A stretch of DNA of 64,000 bases from NCBI RefSeq assembly GCF_022458865.1, contig NZ_JAJNMU010000012.1, forward strand, positions 240,234-304,233. The letters are read 5' to 3'. Both the position numbers and the translations under genes were made by a program. The notes under the pieces are model-generated. The model did no database searches. It saw nothing but the letters and a program-made list of their open reading frames with translations, and was not told where the DNA came from. The DNA is from Paenibacillus periandrae (GTDB taxonomy: Bacteria; Bacillota; Bacilli; Paenibacillales; NBRC-103111). Shown in pieces: positions 1 to 7,632 of this stretch (position 1 is its first letter; the number at the start of each line of letters is the position of its first letter).

Positions 1-95
1 GCAACCTCATATCCATTCTGAAGTCCCCAGAGTAAGGCATCACCGCTATCCGTTAAAATCACCTGCAGCGTCATCTCATACAATTGTATACTCAT
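1..95 (-). CDS. N-terminus of a gene cut by the window edge, possibly a SNF2-family helicase
   Basis: A start codon at 95-93 overlaps the stop of the SWIM-domain gene by four bases (ATGA), so the two are probably translationally coupled. Only about 31 codons are visible, beginning MSIQLYEMTLQVILTD, with no recognisable motif. In Bacillus subtilis the SWIM protein YwqB sits next to the SNF2-type helicase YwqA, so a SNF2 helicase is the most likely identity. That is inference from gene order alone. The rest of the gene lies outside the window. Confidence 0.5.
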   Translation of the reverse strand, partial: MSIQLYEMTLQVILTDSGDALLWGLQNGYEV

Positions 96-1651
96 TCCAG
101 CAGTTTTCCTTTCTTCAGTTCCTCTTGCAGCGCTCGAAGTCGGCTGTGCCGATCTATAAATCCAGTGAAGAAGCGTTCCCAGCGCTCAGTCTGCTTCATT
201 TTTTTGTATACTTTATCGAGTCGCTTCAACAGCTTGACCGCTAATTTATAATCGTGCCGGTTTTTGAGTGAGACATAATGCTCGATGGCTTGATGATAGT
301 AGGGCAGCAGCAGAGCTGGAGCCTCTTTCTCGATTGGCTGCAGGACGCTGACCCGATGGTAGAAAGGGTCTTGTCCTTTAAAAATTTGCATTTCCAGCCA
401 AGGCTTCCATTGTCGCTGCTCATACAGCATTTCATCAATAATCTGGGCAGAATGGGGCAGCATCTCTTCCAGTACGATCCACAGCTGCTTCTCAGCTTCA
501 GGAACATGCGCGACAGCTTCCTTCCAGTAACCCAAATAGGTATCGAGATCCTTGGTTCTATGACCGTAAAAGTAAGTGGCCGTCTTTAATAACCAATCAA
601 TCAGATGGTCCCAATCGCTTGCAGCTGAAAGGTGGTTCAGGAAAGGCAGAAAAAGACGCGTCGGAGCTTTATTTAAAGTACCACTCGCTTCTAAAGCATC
701 CCATGCGTCAAGACTTTTTGATTGATTCAGGTACAAGAACGCCTTCGCAGCTGAGAGAGAAGAAGAGATCGAATCAGGAGTCTGCTGTTCGATTTCGTTA
801 ATTTCCTGCGATATCCATTCATGGGCATCGGGATAGGGGGCTATCCAATAGTTCCACAACGCCGTATATAGGCCATAATCAAGATACTTCTGATCCGTTT
901 CTTTGGCCAACTGCTGTCTGATATAGCTTAATGTTTGTTTAATTCGCTCCTTTGCGAGAGTGAAGTCGATTTGTGCTGACTTTTGATGTACCCAGGCTTG
1001 GATTTCATCGTACATTCGATACAAGGCATTCGAAGTAAAGTAATTTACATTCCCTTGTGAAGCGTACTCTTTGATTTTTCTCGCAATAAATAGCTCTTGA
1101 TGCAGCTCAAAAAAGATCAAGTCGTTTGCCGAAAAAGAGATAGATCCCTTTCGGATATTTTGCAGTTCATAGCGCAGCAGGTTGGTATAGGTGCCCTGAT
1201 CGTAAGATGGTTTAACATGCGCCGTATATTGGTTCAGAAACTTATGCCAGCCCATAGTATCCATGTCAGGCAGCTGCTTAAGCTGCGACTCTGGCGAGGA
1301 TTTCGAAGTGACCCGTTTGAGGTGAAAATTGGCATTTACAATTTGGGAAGCCGGATAACCCAAACGGTCAGCGAGCTCCATGATAACAGCAGCCAGATGC
1401 TTGCAGGAGGTTCGGACTGGGCAGGTGCATATATTGGACATGAACTTGTCTAAGTACAGCTTAACACTGTAGTCTTCCGAGCCTGTTACCCTTGCTTGTA
1501 CCACACGATTCTCTGAAATAATCAGAGAAGCTACTCGCTGCTGTTTAAAATAATTAAACCCTCGGCTAAGTGTCACTTCATTAAATGATTGAGCCACTTG
1601 TTCAAGCAGCTTTAACCATTGCTCATCGTTTAAAACAGGAAAAGAACTCAT
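92..1651 (-). CDS. SWIM zinc finger protein (YwqB-like)
   Basis: A 519-residue protein with a SWIM zinc-finger signature near its N-terminus: C75-x-C77, then C83-x-H85 (motif CTCPVRTSCKH). SWIM fingers bind DNA or protein and in bacteria are often paired with SNF2 helicases. The remaining roughly 430 residues are helical, with no motif I recognise. The start at 1651 follows an AAGGAG site about eight bases upstream. The downstream gene starts inside this stop codon, so the two form an operon. The SWIM assignment is seen directly; a role with a helicase in DNA transactions is inferred from the coupling and the ywqAB precedent. Confidence 0.85.
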   Translation of the reverse strand: MSSFPVLNDEQWLKLLEQVAQSFNEVTLSRGFNYFKQQRVASLIISENRVVQARVTGSEDYSVKLYLDKFMSNICTCPVRTSCKHLAAVIMELADRLGYPASQIVNANFHLKRVTSKSSPESQLKQLPDMDTMGWHKFLNQYTAHVKPSYDQGTYTNLLRYELQNIRKGSISFSANDLIFFELHQELFIARKIKEYASQGNVNYFTSNALYRMYDEIQAWVHQKSAQIDFTLAKERIKQTLSYIRQQLAKETDQKYLDYGLYTALWNYWIAPYPDAHEWISQEINEIEQQTPDSISSSLSAAKAFLYLNQSKSLDAWDALEASGTLNKAPTRLFLPFLNHLSAASDWDHLIDWLLKTATYFYGHRTKDLDTYLGYWKEAVAHVPEAEKQLWIVLEEMLPHSAQIIDEMLYEQRQWKPWLEMQIFKGQDPFYHRVSVLQPIEKEAPALLLPYYHQAIEHYVSLKNRHDYKLAVKLLKRLDKVYKKMKQTERWERFFTGFIDRHSRLRALQEELKKGKLLE

Positions 1652-1824
1652 CGCAAAGCTCCTTGCTCAAAAATAAAAGATGCTAACCATTCTATTATAA
1701 AGGGATACGAGAAGAAATACGATATTTTCATAATTTGCGGCAAAGCTAGTTCAGCTTTGAACCGGAATCAATGGTATATTAAGGGATTCAGCTTGAAACG
1801 AAATCCAATAGCAGATTAAAGCCG

Positions 1825-2151
1825 ATGGTTCTATTGGGTGCTGAGGATCATGTCATTGGCTACGCTAACATTTATGATTTAGACGAAGGGCTAAGATGCT
1901 GGTTAGGTAACGTAATTGTATCACCGGAATTCAGAGGAAAGGGTGCCGCTGCATATTTAATCCGTTCTATGATGTCCGCTGCAAGGGACGAATTACATGT
2001 GAAGGCACTACATTTGGTTTGTCATAATACGAATACTAGAGCTTTGATGTTGTACACCAAATTAAACTTCAAGCCCTATGAAATTACAATGAGAACTGAT
2101 AATCAGGGCCAGACAATTGCCGGTATCCTGATGAAGGCCGATTTGAGCTAA
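1825..2151 (+). CDS. GNAT-family N-acetyltransferase, short at the N-terminus
   Basis: This 108-residue product contains the acetyl-CoA-binding core of GNAT enzymes: a beta strand ending VIVSPEFRGKGAAAYLI (the R-G-x-G-x-A loop) and a C-terminal ALMLYTKLNF segment, the usual motif B. GNAT domains are normally 140-170 residues; here the first helices are missing. The frame stays open upstream only to a TAA at 1780-1782, giving 14 more codons with no ATG and no clear ribosome binding site. It is either an N-terminally truncated remnant or a gene with a non-canonical start. The substrate cannot be predicted. Confidence 0.6.
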   Translation: MVLLGAEDHVIGYANIYDLDEGLRCWLGNVIVSPEFRGKGAAAYLIRSMMSAARDELHVKALHLVCHNTNTRALMLYTKLNFKPYEITMRTDNQGQTIAGILMKADLS

Positions 2152-2255
2152 CCAAGCCGTCCTCAAGGTCCCATTCTAGCCAAATATTTTATCTAATGTG
2201 TTTAAGATGCTGTATAATAAACACGTGAAACTATCTTTTTCAGGAGGATTATGAC

Positions 2256-4001
2256 GTGGACAGATTGTTTAACTTCATAGAACGAATAAGATTCATAGGC
2301 TTTGTTTTATTTTTTGTGTTCATAACAAGTATGTTTCCCGATGCGATTTTTGCTCAGAATGTAACCACGTCGACAATATCCGGCACTGTGGCTGCTTCAA
2401 CTTATGGGAACTCCGTAACCTTTACAACGTATATAACCGATTCTACTATCCAAGGAACTCCGCCGAGCGGTACGGTAGCTTTTAAAGACGGAAGCTTAGC
2501 AATGGGAACTGCGACTTTGTCCAGCACTATACCTGTGATAGCTACAGTGCCCAATCAGCCAGCAGTTCCTTCCGGAATGAAAGTAAGTTGTTATTCAGGG
2601 CCCAACACCTTTACTTCAGTAGATTGCCCCGTTGTGAAGTGGGGCGATTATACGTACTGGGCATTCAGCTACACTGATAATCGTGACTCCTTGGGCATAG
2701 TTGCCTATGATAGCTCCGGGACGATTATGAAGCAGCGGGAACTAACAGGCACTCGTTATCTGTGGCAGATCACCATGGATGCTTCAGCCCAGACGTTAAC
2801 CTTTTGGGGACAAGACACTGGCAAAGCTACGGTTGGATGGAGTTTTCTTGAAAATCAGAATGCTACCGCCAGCTTCACGACATCCACATTGGCAATAGGC
2901 ACACACACGATTACAGCTGCTTATAGCGGAGATAGCAATCATACTGGAAGTACGTCTGAGAGTTTTCAGTATACCGTAAATCCTATTGCTACTTTGACCA
3001 CCTTGGAGTCCAATGCGAATCCGTCTTCGTATGGGAATGCAGTTGATTTTATAGCTACAGTTACATCCTTGGGAGGATATCCAGCAACGGGTACGGTTAC
3101 TTTTAAAGAAGGAAGTACACCACTCGGGACGGCAGCATTGGCAGGTGGAGCAGCAACGTTCTCTACTTCATCACTATCTGCTGGCACGCATGCTCCGATT
3201 ACGGCCGTATATGAGGGGGATAGCATACACTCAGGGAGCATCTCCACAGGACTCACCCAGGTTGTAAACAAACTAATGTCGTCCACAAGCTTGACTTTCA
3301 GCAGCAATTCGTCAGCTTATGGTGAGTCAGTTACAATGAATGCTCTAGTTACGTCTTCGCGGGGAGGTGAGCCTACGGGAATGGTTACCTTCAAGGATGG
3401 TGATACCATACTTGGAAGTGCCTCTTTATCAGGGGGAAGAGCAGCTATTTCGATTACTTCGTTAAGCGCTGGGAATCATTCCATAAAAGCGGAATATACG
3501 GGAGATACCAATTTTGTTAGCAGTGCTTCAAGTGCCGCTTCACTAGAAATCTTGTTACGGAGCAATTCTAATCTTAGTGGACTTACACTGGATGGCATTT
3601 CGATGACCGTGCCTTTCAACAAATCGGTCTATGTGTATACAGCATCTGTGAGTAATACAGTTCATGCGGTAGCGGTAAGGGCTTCATCGGAAGATAACAC
3701 GGCATCTATAAAAGTAAATGGAATCGCTGTTTCGGGAGGGCAAGCGAGCAGCCCGATCGAGCTTCGAGTAGGAAGCAATATAATTAGCATTGAGGTAACG
3801 GCCCAAGACGGAACAAGCAAAAGTACATACGCAATCACCATACAGCGATCTGCGGGAGAGCGGATGGATGCTGCTCAAGCTCTTGCAAAAATTTCTTCCA
3901 TGTATGATATCAATATGGATGGCAAGTTCGATGCTGACGATGTCAGAGCGATATTACTTCTGATCGAGCCTGTTAGTATTGTGCCGTTACCCTCTAGCTA
4001 A
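2256..4001 (+). CDS. Secreted multi-domain Ig-like protein with cadherin-like and dockerin-like C-terminus
   Basis: 581 residues, GTG start eight bases after AGGAGG. An N-terminal hydrophobic segment (about residues 12-33) ending near AIFA-Q is a signal peptide. Three Ig-like repeats follow (near 40-240 with an insertion, 250-335 and 340-430), each with the pattern GTVTFKDG...LG.A.L..G.A.....L..G.H.I.A.Y.GD typical of Big_3_5 domains. A cadherin-like beta-sandwich segment (about 440-530, SNLSGLTLDG...) comes next. The last 40 residues contain one Ca-binding loop, DINMDGKFDADD, like half a dockerin. There is no SLH or LPxTG anchor, so it is probably released or held non-covalently. It looks monocistronic. 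The role, probably surface adhesion or scaffold binding, is inferred. Confidence 0.75.
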   Translation: MDRLFNFIERIRFIGFVLFFVFITSMFPDAIFAQNVTTSTISGTVAASTYGNSVTFTTYITDSTIQGTPPSGTVAFKDGSLAMGTATLSSTIPVIATVPNQPAVPSGMKVSCYSGPNTFTSVDCPVVKWGDYTYWAFSYTDNRDSLGIVAYDSSGTIMKQRELTGTRYLWQITMDASAQTLTFWGQDTGKATVGWSFLENQNATASFTTSTLAIGTHTITAAYSGDSNHTGSTSESFQYTVNPIATLTTLESNANPSSYGNAVDFIATVTSLGGYPATGTVTFKEGSTPLGTAALAGGAATFSTSSLSAGTHAPITAVYEGDSIHSGSISTGLTQVVNKLMSSTSLTFSSNSSAYGESVTMNALVTSSRGGEPTGMVTFKDGDTILGSASLSGGRAAISITSLSAGNHSIKAEYTGDTNFVSSASSAASLEILLRSNSNLSGLTLDGISMTVPFNKSVYVYTASVSNTVHAVAVRASSEDNTASIKVNGIAVSGGQASSPIELRVGSNIISIEVTAQDGTSKSTYAITIQRSAGERMDAAQALAKISSMYDINMDGKFDADDVRAILLLIEPVSIVPLPSS

Positions 4002-4071
4002 ATGAACAAAGGAATGCTTATGCGCAGCTGATTGGGAGTTCAGTGAGCTCCAGCATGAAAATCAAGATTGC

Positions 4072-5145
4072 TTATTTGTTGGCCTCAATACGGGCAAGCT
4101 CCTTACGAATAATGGGTGCAACCTTGGTTCCGAGCAGCTCGATGGCACGCATCACATCACGGTGCGGCATTGTGCCGACATTCACATGCAGGAAGAAACG
4201 AGATACTCCCAAATTTTTGCGCAGCAAAATAATTTTCTCCGCGACATATTCGGGATCGCCGACATAGAGGGCGCCTCGAAGGCTGCGTGCTTGGTCATAA
4301 GTAGCTCGAGTATAAGCCTGGCCCCAACCACGCTCGCGCCCGATGACGTTCATTTGGGCTTGTGTGGAAGGGAAGAACAAATCGGCTGCCTGCTCGGTTG
4401 TTTCACCCACAAATCCGTGTGAATGTGTCGCAATGGGCAGTGTTTCTGGATCGTGACCGGCTCGCGCGGCAGCCTTTTTATAAAGATCGACTAACGGAGC
4501 AAAGCTCTCAGGCATTCCGCCAATAATGGCGAATGCGATAGGCAGACCGAGCATTCCTGCCCGTACAGCTGATTCTGCATTGCCACCGCTTGCGATCCAC
4601 ACTGGCAGCGGGCTCTGGACGGACCTTGGATAGACCCCCAGGTTATCGATGGCGGGCCGATGACCACCGCGCCAGCTTACCTTTTCCGAGGCTCTGATTG
4701 CAAGCAGCAGCGCCAGCTTTTCTTCGAACAATTCATTATAATCGTCCAGACTGTATCCAAAAAGCGGAAAGGACTCGATGAATGAACCCCGGCCAGCCAT
4801 AATTTCAGCTCGTCCATTAGAGATGCCATCAAGAGTAGAGAATGCTTGATAGACACGAACCGGATCATCTGAGGACAGCACGGTAACCGCACTCGTGAGC
4901 CTTATCCGCTTCGTCATGGCAGCTGCTGCAGCCAATACAACAGCAGGTGAGGTACCCGCATAATCGGCTCGATGATGCTCCCCTATACCATAGACATCCA
5001 GACCAACCTGATCGGCCAGAACGATTTCCTCGACTGCATCGCGCAGCCGTGCAGCATGACTAATAACCTCTCCAGTAACCGGATTCGGCGTAGCCTCCAA
5101 AAATGTACTGATTCCTATTTCCATACTGCCTGTTAAACTTGTCAT
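4072..5145 (-). CDS. LLM-class (luciferase-like) flavin-dependent oxidoreductase
   Basis: A 357-residue protein with the TIM-barrel luciferase-like layout. EEIVLADQVGLDVYGIGEHH near residue 45 is a family hallmark, followed by a strand set (AAAMTKRIRL) and a late PVWIASGG segment. Members use FMNH2 or F420 to oxidise small organics; the substrate is not predictable here. The start at 5145 has a good AAGGAGG site. No cofactor-reductase gene is adjacent. The neighbours are convergent or unrelated, so it is likely transcribed alone. Family confidence is high, function is general only. Confidence 0.85.
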   Translation of the reverse strand: MTSLTGSMEIGISTFLEATPNPVTGEVISHAARLRDAVEEIVLADQVGLDVYGIGEHHRADYAGTSPAVVLAAAAAMTKRIRLTSAVTVLSSDDPVRVYQAFSTLDGISNGRAEIMAGRGSFIESFPLFGYSLDDYNELFEEKLALLLAIRASEKVSWRGGHRPAIDNLGVYPRSVQSPLPVWIASGGNAESAVRAGMLGLPIAFAIIGGMPESFAPLVDLYKKAAARAGHDPETLPIATHSHGFVGETTEQAADLFFPSTQAQMNVIGRERGWGQAYTRATYDQARSLRGALYVGDPEYVAEKIILLRKNLGVSRFFLHVNVGTMPHRDVMRAIELLGTKVAPIIRKELARIEANK

Positions 5146-5321
5146 AGTGTAACGCCTCCTTCACTATCTATAGTTTACTCATTTTTTTGTAGTTTCTCAA
5201 ATTTAGTAAGCTACATCCCAAGCAAGTAGAGAGGGATTAACGAGGTTTTTAACGAAAATGAGCCAGAATTGTAACAATTAAAATAGTATTTTATGTAAGA
5301 TGTTGACGAACATGAGCGCAG

Positions 5322-5362
5322 CCGGCTTCTTTGCTGGTCAGATTCTGATCAGAAAGAGCCGG
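5322..5362 (+). terminator. Strong stem-loop followed by a T-run on the + strand
   Basis: CCGGCTTCTTT...AGAAAGAGCCGG form long imperfect arms (5322-5342 and 5344-5362), followed by TTTATTTT at 5363-5370. The T-run makes it a rho-independent terminator for + strand transcription, yet the genes on both sides (4072-5145 and 5397-5870) are on the minus strand. It may terminate an unannotated + transcript or act only as a 3' stabilising hairpin for the minus-strand glcG-like mRNA. Confidence 0.55.
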
Positions 5363-5396
5363 TTTATTTTGAATAACGGATCACAATATTTCCCAA

Positions 5397-5870
5397 CTAC
5401 ATAGGTTGATTTGATCCTATACGATAGGAGATGGCCGCTGAATCCCGTTTGTTTTTTAAAGCTTCAAAAACATGTATTGCGGCATTCGCCACTTCGATAT
5501 CTTGAGCACTGGTGCCGCCGCTTACACCGATTCCACCGATAACCATCCCATCCTTCATAAGGGGAATCCCCCCGCCAAGAATAACGACTTTCCCATGATT
5601 GGTCGTATTAATCCCGAACGACGGGTTTCCAGGAAGAGCGGCTTGTGCCAAATTCGATGTTGGCATTTTCATAGCTACACTTGTCCAAGCCTTGTTCTGA
5701 GCAATATCGATTCCTGCAAGCCTGGCCGTGTCCATACGATGAAAGGCAACAAGATTAGCGCCGTCATCCACAATAGCGATATCATCAGCCAATCCCATTT
5801 CTTTTGCTTTTCTTTCAGCTTCTTCTAACAACACTTTAGCTAGTTCCAAAGTAAGCTTCATTACTGTCAT
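5397..5870 (-). CDS. GlcG/HbpS family protein (DUF336)
   Basis: 157 residues matching the small GlcG/HbpS fold: an N-terminal helix (LELAKVLLEEAERKAKEMG), the strand IAIVDDGANLVAFHRMD, then a glycine-rich core (VILGGGIPLMKDG and GGIGVSGGTSAQD). Family members include haem-binding HbpS and proteins encoded with glycolate or diol use genes; the role in this organism is unknown. There is no signal peptide, so it is cytoplasmic. It is divergent from the marR gene, and the 5871-5978 gap could place it under the same operator. The start at 5870 has AGGGG close upstream; a second ATG three codons in is also possible. Confidence 0.8.
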   Translation of the reverse strand: MTVMKLTLELAKVLLEEAERKAKEMGLADDIAIVDDGANLVAFHRMDTARLAGIDIAQNKAWTSVAMKMPTSNLAQAALPGNPSFGINTTNHGKVVILGGGIPLMKDGMVIGGIGVSGGTSAQDIEVANAAIHVFEALKNKRDSAAISYRIGSNQPM

Positions 5871-5951
5871 CTACCCCTTAGTTAAAGTTTTTATTAGGGT
5901 ATGGTCATTGGCCCAATTTGGTGTTTATCTTATTTTAAAGCTAATAGGAGC

Positions 5952-5996
5952 TTTACAAATTTTTGGAAATATATTATATTTGTATGCGCAAGCAAT
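5952..5996 (+). promoter_or_regulatory. marR promoter with overlapping MarR operator (site 1)
   Basis: A sigma-A promoter is visible: -35 TTTACA (5952-5957), a 17-base spacer and -10 TATATT (5975-5980). The sequence TTTGTATGCGCAAGCAAT at 5979-5996 overlaps the -10 end and the expected transcription start. It matches site 2 (6474-6491) at 15 of 18 positions, with a shared TGCGCAA core. Operators over a regulator's own start are usual for autorepressing MarR proteins. Confidence 0.7.
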
Positions 5997-6019
5997 TTAT
6001 CGGAAATGAGGTTGGAACC

Positions 6020-6448
6020 TTGCTGGGGACCTATTTAAAAGAATGTCTATATTTTACTGCGAATAGACTGGGTAGAGTGATTACGAAAATGGCAGAGGAC
6101 GAGTTTGCCGCGAGTGGATTGTCACCAACGTCTGCTTTTTTATTGATGGCCGTGTTTGAAAAGGAAGGGATTTCACAAAAAGAATTAGGGGAAATACTTC
6201 ATCTTCAACCCTCAACTGTGACTCGTCTTATTGAGAAGCTTATCATTAAAGGGCTAATTACGAACCGTGTCGATGGGCGTTTGTCACTTATTTATGCTAC
6301 GGATAAAGGGAAGGCATTAGAGGAGCCAATCAACGAAAGCTGGAATAGCCTTCGTAGTCGTTATTCTGCCTTATTGGGGGAAAAGGAAGGCGACGAATTA
6401 TCACTTTATCTGTATAAAGTGAGTGATCGCATTGAAAATATAGAATGA
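6020..6448 (+). CDS. MarR-family transcriptional regulator
   Basis: A winged-helix MarR protein of about 143 residues. The fold is clear: a dimerisation helix (LYFTANRLGRVITKMAED), the HTH (ISQKELGEILHLQPSTVTRLIEKL) and the wing (RVDGRLSLIYATDKG). The frame is open from a TTG at 5963 and an ATG at 5984, but both lie at or before the predicted transcription start, so I prefer TTG at 6020, preceded by GAGG about eight bases upstream. It most likely represses itself and the downstream NmrA/DUF1772 genes through paired operators. The ligand is unknown, but MarR/NmrA/DUF1772 neighbourhoods commonly respond to electrophiles or oxidants (inference). Confidence 0.85.
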   Translation: MLGTYLKECLYFTANRLGRVITKMAEDEFAASGLSPTSAFLLMAVFEKEGISQKELGEILHLQPSTVTRLIEKLIIKGLITNRVDGRLSLIYATDKGKALEEPINESWNSLRSRYSALLGEKEGDELSLYLYKVSDRIENIE

Positions 6449-6473
6449 TCCAACATTCTTTATTTGAATAATA

Positions 6474-6496
6474 TTTGCTTGCGCAAACAATATAAT
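6474..6496 (+). promoter_or_regulatory. MarR operator (site 2) with -10 box of the NmrA/DUF1772 operon
   Basis: TTTGCTTGCGCAAACAAT (6474-6491) abuts a consensus -10 TATAAT (6491-6496), so bound protein would cover the spacer and block polymerase. The centre TTGCGCAA is a perfect palindrome. The -35 is weak: TTGAAT at 6464-6469 lies 21 bases from the -10. Confidence 0.7.
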
Positions 6497-6542
6497 GTGT
6501 AAGGAATTTAAATATATTGAAATTAACTAAAGGAGAGATCAT

Positions 6543-6724
6543 ATGAACAACGAAACAGGTAAGAGGGCAATTACCGAGGATAAGCAACCAATCTTGATTG
6601 TTGGTGGAACAGGTAATACCGGTCGTCGTGTGTCAGACATGGCCATGAATAATGGCGTCAAGCGGATGGTTCTGCTATTCGGCGAAATGCAGCCGCTACC
6701 AGTGTGTGGGGAGGTTCGAGATGA
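6543..6724 (+). pseudogene. NmrA-like NAD(P)-binding protein gene collapsed by an internal deletion
   Basis: The first roughly 38 codons encode the start of an NmrA-type Rossmann fold (PILIVGGTGNTGRRVSDMA), with a good AGGAG site upstream. Around 6655-6675 the sequence jumps to what looks like the C-terminus of the same kind of protein, in a different frame (RNAAATSVWGGSR, stop TGA at 6722-6724). Most of a protein normally near 290 residues is missing. Read straight through, the first frame yields only 66 residues. The C-terminal frame ends in an ATGA overlap with the DUF1772 gene, showing the original operon coupling. Confidence 0.75.
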
Positions 6725-7209
6725 GCGACCGGATCGTCAATAGCCTGACCTTGTTCTCGACGGTAGGCTCCGGATTGATAGCAGGAATATTTTTTGCCTT
6801 TTCAGTATTTGTCATGACTGCCCTCGTCCGACTCCCAGCGGCTCAAGGTATTGCGGCTATGCAGTCCATCAATATCGTTATACTCAACCCACTATTTGGC
6901 TTGGTATTTGGAGGGACGGCCTTAGCGTGTGGAGTTCTGGCGATCACCTCCTGCTTCAAATGGGGCGAAACGGGTATGATGTATCTCCTGGTCGGCAGCA
7001 TATTCTATCTCATTGGCTCCTTTCTGGTAACCATCGTGTTCAATGTTCCGCTGAACGACGCACTGGCCGCTGTAGACCCTGACAGTGCCCAAGGCGCCGA
7101 TCTATGGATTCGTTACAACGCTAGCTGGACGGCTTGGAACCACGTACGGACTGTCGCTTCCTTCGCGGCACTGGTATCGTTTATCCTGGCCTTCCGACAG
7201 ATCGGCTAG
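6721..7209 (+). CDS. DUF1772 (anthrone oxygenase-like) integral membrane protein
   Basis: 162 residues with four hydrophobic helices, as expected for DUF1772: SGLIAGIFFAFSVFVMTALV, the AMQSINIVILNPLF motif region, a YLLVGSIFYLIGSFLVTIVFNVPLND segment and a last helix after WNHVRTVASF. The conserved N-V-P-L-N is present. Start ATG at 6721 follows GGGGAGG. Some relatives act as anthrone oxygenases, but in bacteria the family is uncharacterised. It is the only intact structural gene left in this MarR-controlled unit. Confidence 0.85.
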   Translation: MSDRIVNSLTLFSTVGSGLIAGIFFAFSVFVMTALVRLPAAQGIAAMQSINIVILNPLFGLVFGGTALACGVLAITSCFKWGETGMMYLLVGSIFYLIGSFLVTIVFNVPLNDALAAVDPDSAQGADLWIRYNASWTAWNHVRTVASFAALVSFILAFRQIG

Positions 7210-7319
7210 CTTTAAGGAATTCAGGAAACAAAATGCACATTGTTGACTCATTACGTATAATGGTTTACACAAAAGGTAATGATTTGATATCATAAAAGAA
7301 ATATTCAAAAGCGATGATG

Positions 7320-7595
7320 AGATGAGTAAGTGAAGATGTTCTTGCACAGAGAGCTCCGGCAGCTGAAAAGGAGTCAAGAGCTTTTCCCCGAACCAAGCCT
7401 CTGAGCAGTGCGTCGGAACCTTCAATGGGGATGGCGTGACGGGAGCTCCCGTTATAGAGCTAGAGTATAAGCATTGTCTGCAATGCCGTACTTGATGAGG
7501 TTAATATGGCGACATATTAATGAAGCTGGGGTGGTACCGCGAAAATTTCGTCCCCGAGACATAAAACTTGTCTTGGAGGTGAGGTTTTTTTGTTG
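7320..7595 (+). promoter_or_regulatory. T-box riboswitch leader of glutaminyl-tRNA synthetase
   Basis: The invariant T-box TGGTACCGCG lies at 7532-7541, preceded by a Stem I-type region (GAGTAAG near 7322, AGAGAG near 7350) and a small hairpin TTAATAT...ATATTAA at 7501-7520. Downstream, CCCCGAGAC (7552-7560) can pair with GTCTTGGAGG (7570-7579), followed by a T-run at 7585-7591: the terminator that competes with the antiterminator. T-box leaders sense the uncharged tRNA matching the downstream synthetase. I could not fix the specifier: both CAG (7406-7408) and CAA (7423-7425), each a Gln codon, lie in the right area. Confidence 0.9.
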
Positions 7596-7632
7596 ATTGT
7601 CCACTTATCACGTTCATTAGGAGGAGTCCATA

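Noticed and set aside
4043..4422. Two + strand open frames opposite the flavin oxidoreductase
   Set aside because: They lie antisense inside a well-supported gene, lack ribosome binding sites and encode no recognisable domain.
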